Assembly (NCBI RefSeq): GCF_045679555.1
Contig: NC_092087.1
Location: forward strand, 22,282,925-22,346,924
Source: Salvelinus alpinus
Lineage: Eukaryota > Chordata > Actinopteri > Salmoniformes > Salmonidae
Length of the DNA: 64,000 bases
Direction of reading: 5' to 3'
Each line of letters opens with the position of its first letter. Position 1 is the stretch's first letter. A program made the translations under genes and the position numbers. Of this stretch, positions 61,490 through 64,000 are shown piece by piece. The notes below the pieces were generated by a model. The model ran no database searches. It was not told where the DNA came from and was given only the letters and a program-made list of their open reading frames with translations.

Positions 61490-64000
61490 GAAGAATCCGA
61501 CCAAGTATGGACCCAGCGACTATGGATTCTCTCAACACTGCCGTCGAGTTCCAGGGAGCAATGCTCGGCAGACACGAGCAGGAATTGTTTGCTGCTCGTC
61601 ATGCCGTTGAGACCCTGGCCGCTCAGGTCTCCGATCTCTCTGGACAGTTTCAGAGTCTTCGTCTCGTGCCACCAGCTACTTCCTGGTCTTCCGAGTCTCC
61701 GGAACCTAGGGTTAATAACCCACCATGTTACTCTGGGCAGCCCACTGAGTGTCGCTCCTTTCTCACCCAGTGTGATATTGTGTTCTCTCTCCAGCCCAAC
61801 ACGTACTCAAGAGAGAGAGCTCGGATCGCTTACGTCATATCACTCCTTACTGGTCGGGCTCGGGAGTGGGGCACAGCTATCTGGGAGGCAAGGGCTGAGT
61901 GTTCTAACGATTATCAGAACTTTAAAGAGGAGATGATACGGGTTTTTGATCGTTCAGTTTTTGGGAAGGAGGCTTCCAGGGCCCTGGCTTCCCTATGTCA
62001 AGGTGATCGATCCATAACGGATTACTCTATAGAGTTTCGCACTCTTGCTGCCTCCAGTGACTGGAACGAGCCGGCGTTGCTCGCTCGTTTTCTGGAGGGA
62101 CTCCACGCTGAGGTTAAGGATGAGATTCTCTCCCGGGAGGTTCCTTCCAGCGTGGACTCTTTGATTGCACTCGCCATCCGCATAGAACGACGGGTAGATC
62201 TTCGTCACCGAGCTCGTGGAAGAGAGCTCGCGTTAACGGTGTTTCCCCTCTCCGCTTCTCAACCATCTCCTCCCACCGGCTCAGAGACTGAGCCCATGCA
62301 GCTGGGAGGTATTCGCATCTCGACTAAGGAGAGGGAACGGAGAATCACCAACCGCCTTTGCCTCTATTGCGGTTCTGCTGGACATTTTGTCATGTCATGT
62401 CCAGTAAAAGCCAGAGCTCATCAGTAAGCGGAGGGCTACTGGTGAGCGCTACTACTCAAGTCTCTCCATCAAGATCCTGTACTACCTTGTCGGTCCATCT
62501 ACGCTGGACCGGTTCGGCTGCTTCCTGCAGTGCCTCGATAGACTCTGGGGCTGAGGGTTGTTTTATGGACGAAGCATGGGCTCGGAAACATGAGATTCCT
62601 CTCAGACAGTTAGGGAAGCCCACGCCCATGTTCGCCTTAGATGGTAGTCTTCTCCCCAGTATCAGATGTGAGACACTACCTTTAACCCTCACAGTATCTG
62701 GTAACCACAGTGAGACCATTTCCTTTTTGATTTTTCGTTCACCTTTTACACCTGTTGTTTTGGGTCATCCCTGGCTAGTATGTCATAATCCTTCTATTAA
62801 TTGGTCTAGTAATTCTATCCTATCCTGGAACGTTTCTTGTCATGTGAAGTGTTTAATGTCTGCTATTCCTCCTGTTTCTTCTGTCCCCTCTACTCAGGAG
62901 GAACCTGGTGATTTGACAGGAGTGCCGGAGGAATATCATGATCTGCGCACGGTCTTCAGTCGGTCCAGAGCCAACTCTCTTCCTCCTCACCGGTCGTATG
63001 ATTGTTGTATTGATCTCCTTCCGGGGACCACTCCCCCTCGGGGTAGACTATACTCTCTGTCGGCTCCCGAACGTAAGGCTCTCGAGGATTATCTGTCTGT
63101 TTCTCTCGACGCCGGTACCGTGGTGCCTTCTTCCTCTCCCGCCGGAGCGGGGTTTTTCTTTGTTAAGAAGAAGGACGGTACTCTGCGCCCCTGCGTGGAT
63201 TATCGAGGGCTGAATGACATAACGGTTAAGAATCGTTATCCGCTTCCCCTTATGTCGTCAGCCTTCGAGATTCTGCAGGGAGCCAGGTTCTTTACTAAGT
63301 TGGACCTTCGCAACGCTTACCATCTCGTGCGCATCAGAGAGGGGGACGAGTGGAAAACGGCGTTTAACACTCCGTTAGGGCATTTTGAATACCGGGTTCT
63401 GCCGTTCGGTCTCGCTAATGCTCCAGCTGTCTTTCAGGCATTAGTTAATGATGTACTGAGAGACATGCTGAACATCTTTGTTTTCGTTTACCTTGACGAT
63501 ATCCTGATTTTTTCACCGTCTCTCGAGATTCATGTTCAGCACGTTCGACGTGTACTCCAGCGCCTTTTAGAGAATTGTCTCTACGTGAAGGCTGAGAAGT
63601 GCGCCTTTCATGTCTCCTCTGTCACATTTCTCGGTTCTGTTATTTCCGCTGAAGGCATTCAGATGGATCCCGCTAAGGTCCAGGCTGTCAGCGATTGGCC
63701 CGTCCCTAAGTCACGTGTCGAGTTGCAGCGCTTTCTCGGTTTCGCTAATTTCTATCGGCGTTTCATTCGTAATTTCGGTCAAGTGGCTGTCCCTCTCACA
63801 GCTCTGACTTCTGTCAAGACTTGCTTTAAGTGGTCCGGTTCCGCCCAGGGAGCTTTTGATCTCCTCAAGAAGCGTTTTACATCCGCCCCTATCCTTGTTA
63901 CTCCTGACGTCTCTAAACAATTCATTGTCGAGGTTGACGCTTCAGAGGTGGGCGTGGGAGCCATTCTGTCCCAGCGCTTCCATTCTGACGATAAGGTCCA
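60933..64000 (+). mobile_element. Gypsy (Ty3) element, 5' part, runs off the window
   Basis: The 5' LTR is 60933-61489 (TGTCATG...ATAACA). Gag follows from about 61507 to 62427 with the retrotransposon gag core (CDIVFSLQPNTYSRERARIA, REWGTAIWEARAE) and a CCHC knuckle ([14 protein letters not shown]). Then come protease ([11 protein letters not shown]-type box near 62535), reverse transcriptase ([20 protein letters not shown] near 63195, [11 protein letters not shown] near 63490) and the start of RNase H ([12 protein letters not shown] near 63930). The visible part looks whole, with no break noticed. It lies inside the right flank of a Tc1-like element and is probably recent. The 3' half and second LTR are beyond the window. 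Confidence 0.9.

Overview
The window is a stretch of fish nuclear DNA, almost certainly salmonid. It carries the conserved fish order of a blue cone opsin (SWS2) upstream of tandem red cone opsins (LWS). It is also packed with repeats typical of salmon and trout: Tc1-like transposons, a tRNA-headed SINE, several LINE families, fold-back MITEs and LTR elements. The real host genes have small exons, all on the minus strand; nearly every long reading frame belongs to a transposable element.

Host genes, in order of transcription (right to left): opn1sw2 (five exons, 48770-46582, 354 aa); an LWS opsin here called copy B (six exons, 29659-26029, 353 aa); a second LWS opsin, copy A (six exons, 24642-22665, 357 aa); and the wreck of a third LWS opsin, copy C. 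Copy C keeps an exon 1 relic (about 15266-15366) and an exon 5 relic (about 8556-8686). Exons 2-4 were deleted, and a 6.5-kb L2-like LINE sits in its intron 4. Exon lengths 297/169/166/240 match the vertebrate LWS gene exactly. Copies A and B differ at spectral site 277 (Tyr in A, Phe in B). Copy B carries a solo LTR inserted 5 bp from the intron 1/exon 2 junction, so that the 3' splice site is duplicated. Intron 4 and the adjoining exon sequence of A and B are almost identical while introns 2 and 3 have diverged, which suggests gene conversion.

Layout: 1-6.5 kb, a broken LTR retroelement with coiled-coil gag and retropepsin, and its 3' LTR. 6.5-8.5 kb, short repeat fragments and a THAP zinc-finger relic. 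8.55-15.4 kb, the copy C wreck with its LINE, which itself holds a 1.8-kb unclassified repeat. 15.95-21.8 kb, a broken chromodomain Gypsy element with both LTRs, a 5-bp target duplication and a LINE inside it; it lies in the spacer between copies A and C. 22.7-29.7 kb, opsins A and B. 31.3-42.8 kb, a SINE and a nested pile: a ZBED5-like hAT transposon holding a Tc1 element, a LINE and a second Tc1 family, then a solo LTR and an L2 3' end. 42.8-46.1 kb, fold-back elements and plain spacer. 46.6-48.8 kb, opn1sw2. 49.7-52 kb, a LINE with a long open reverse-transcriptase frame. 52.8-60.9 kb, MITE, Tc1 and LINE pieces, including a Tc1 element split by a 4.7-kb LINE. 60.93-64 kb, the 5' part of a Gypsy element that runs off the window.

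The opsin genes together supply medium-to-long-wave and blue cone pigments of the retina. The rest of the window records how mobile elements expanded and partly dismantled this tandem array.
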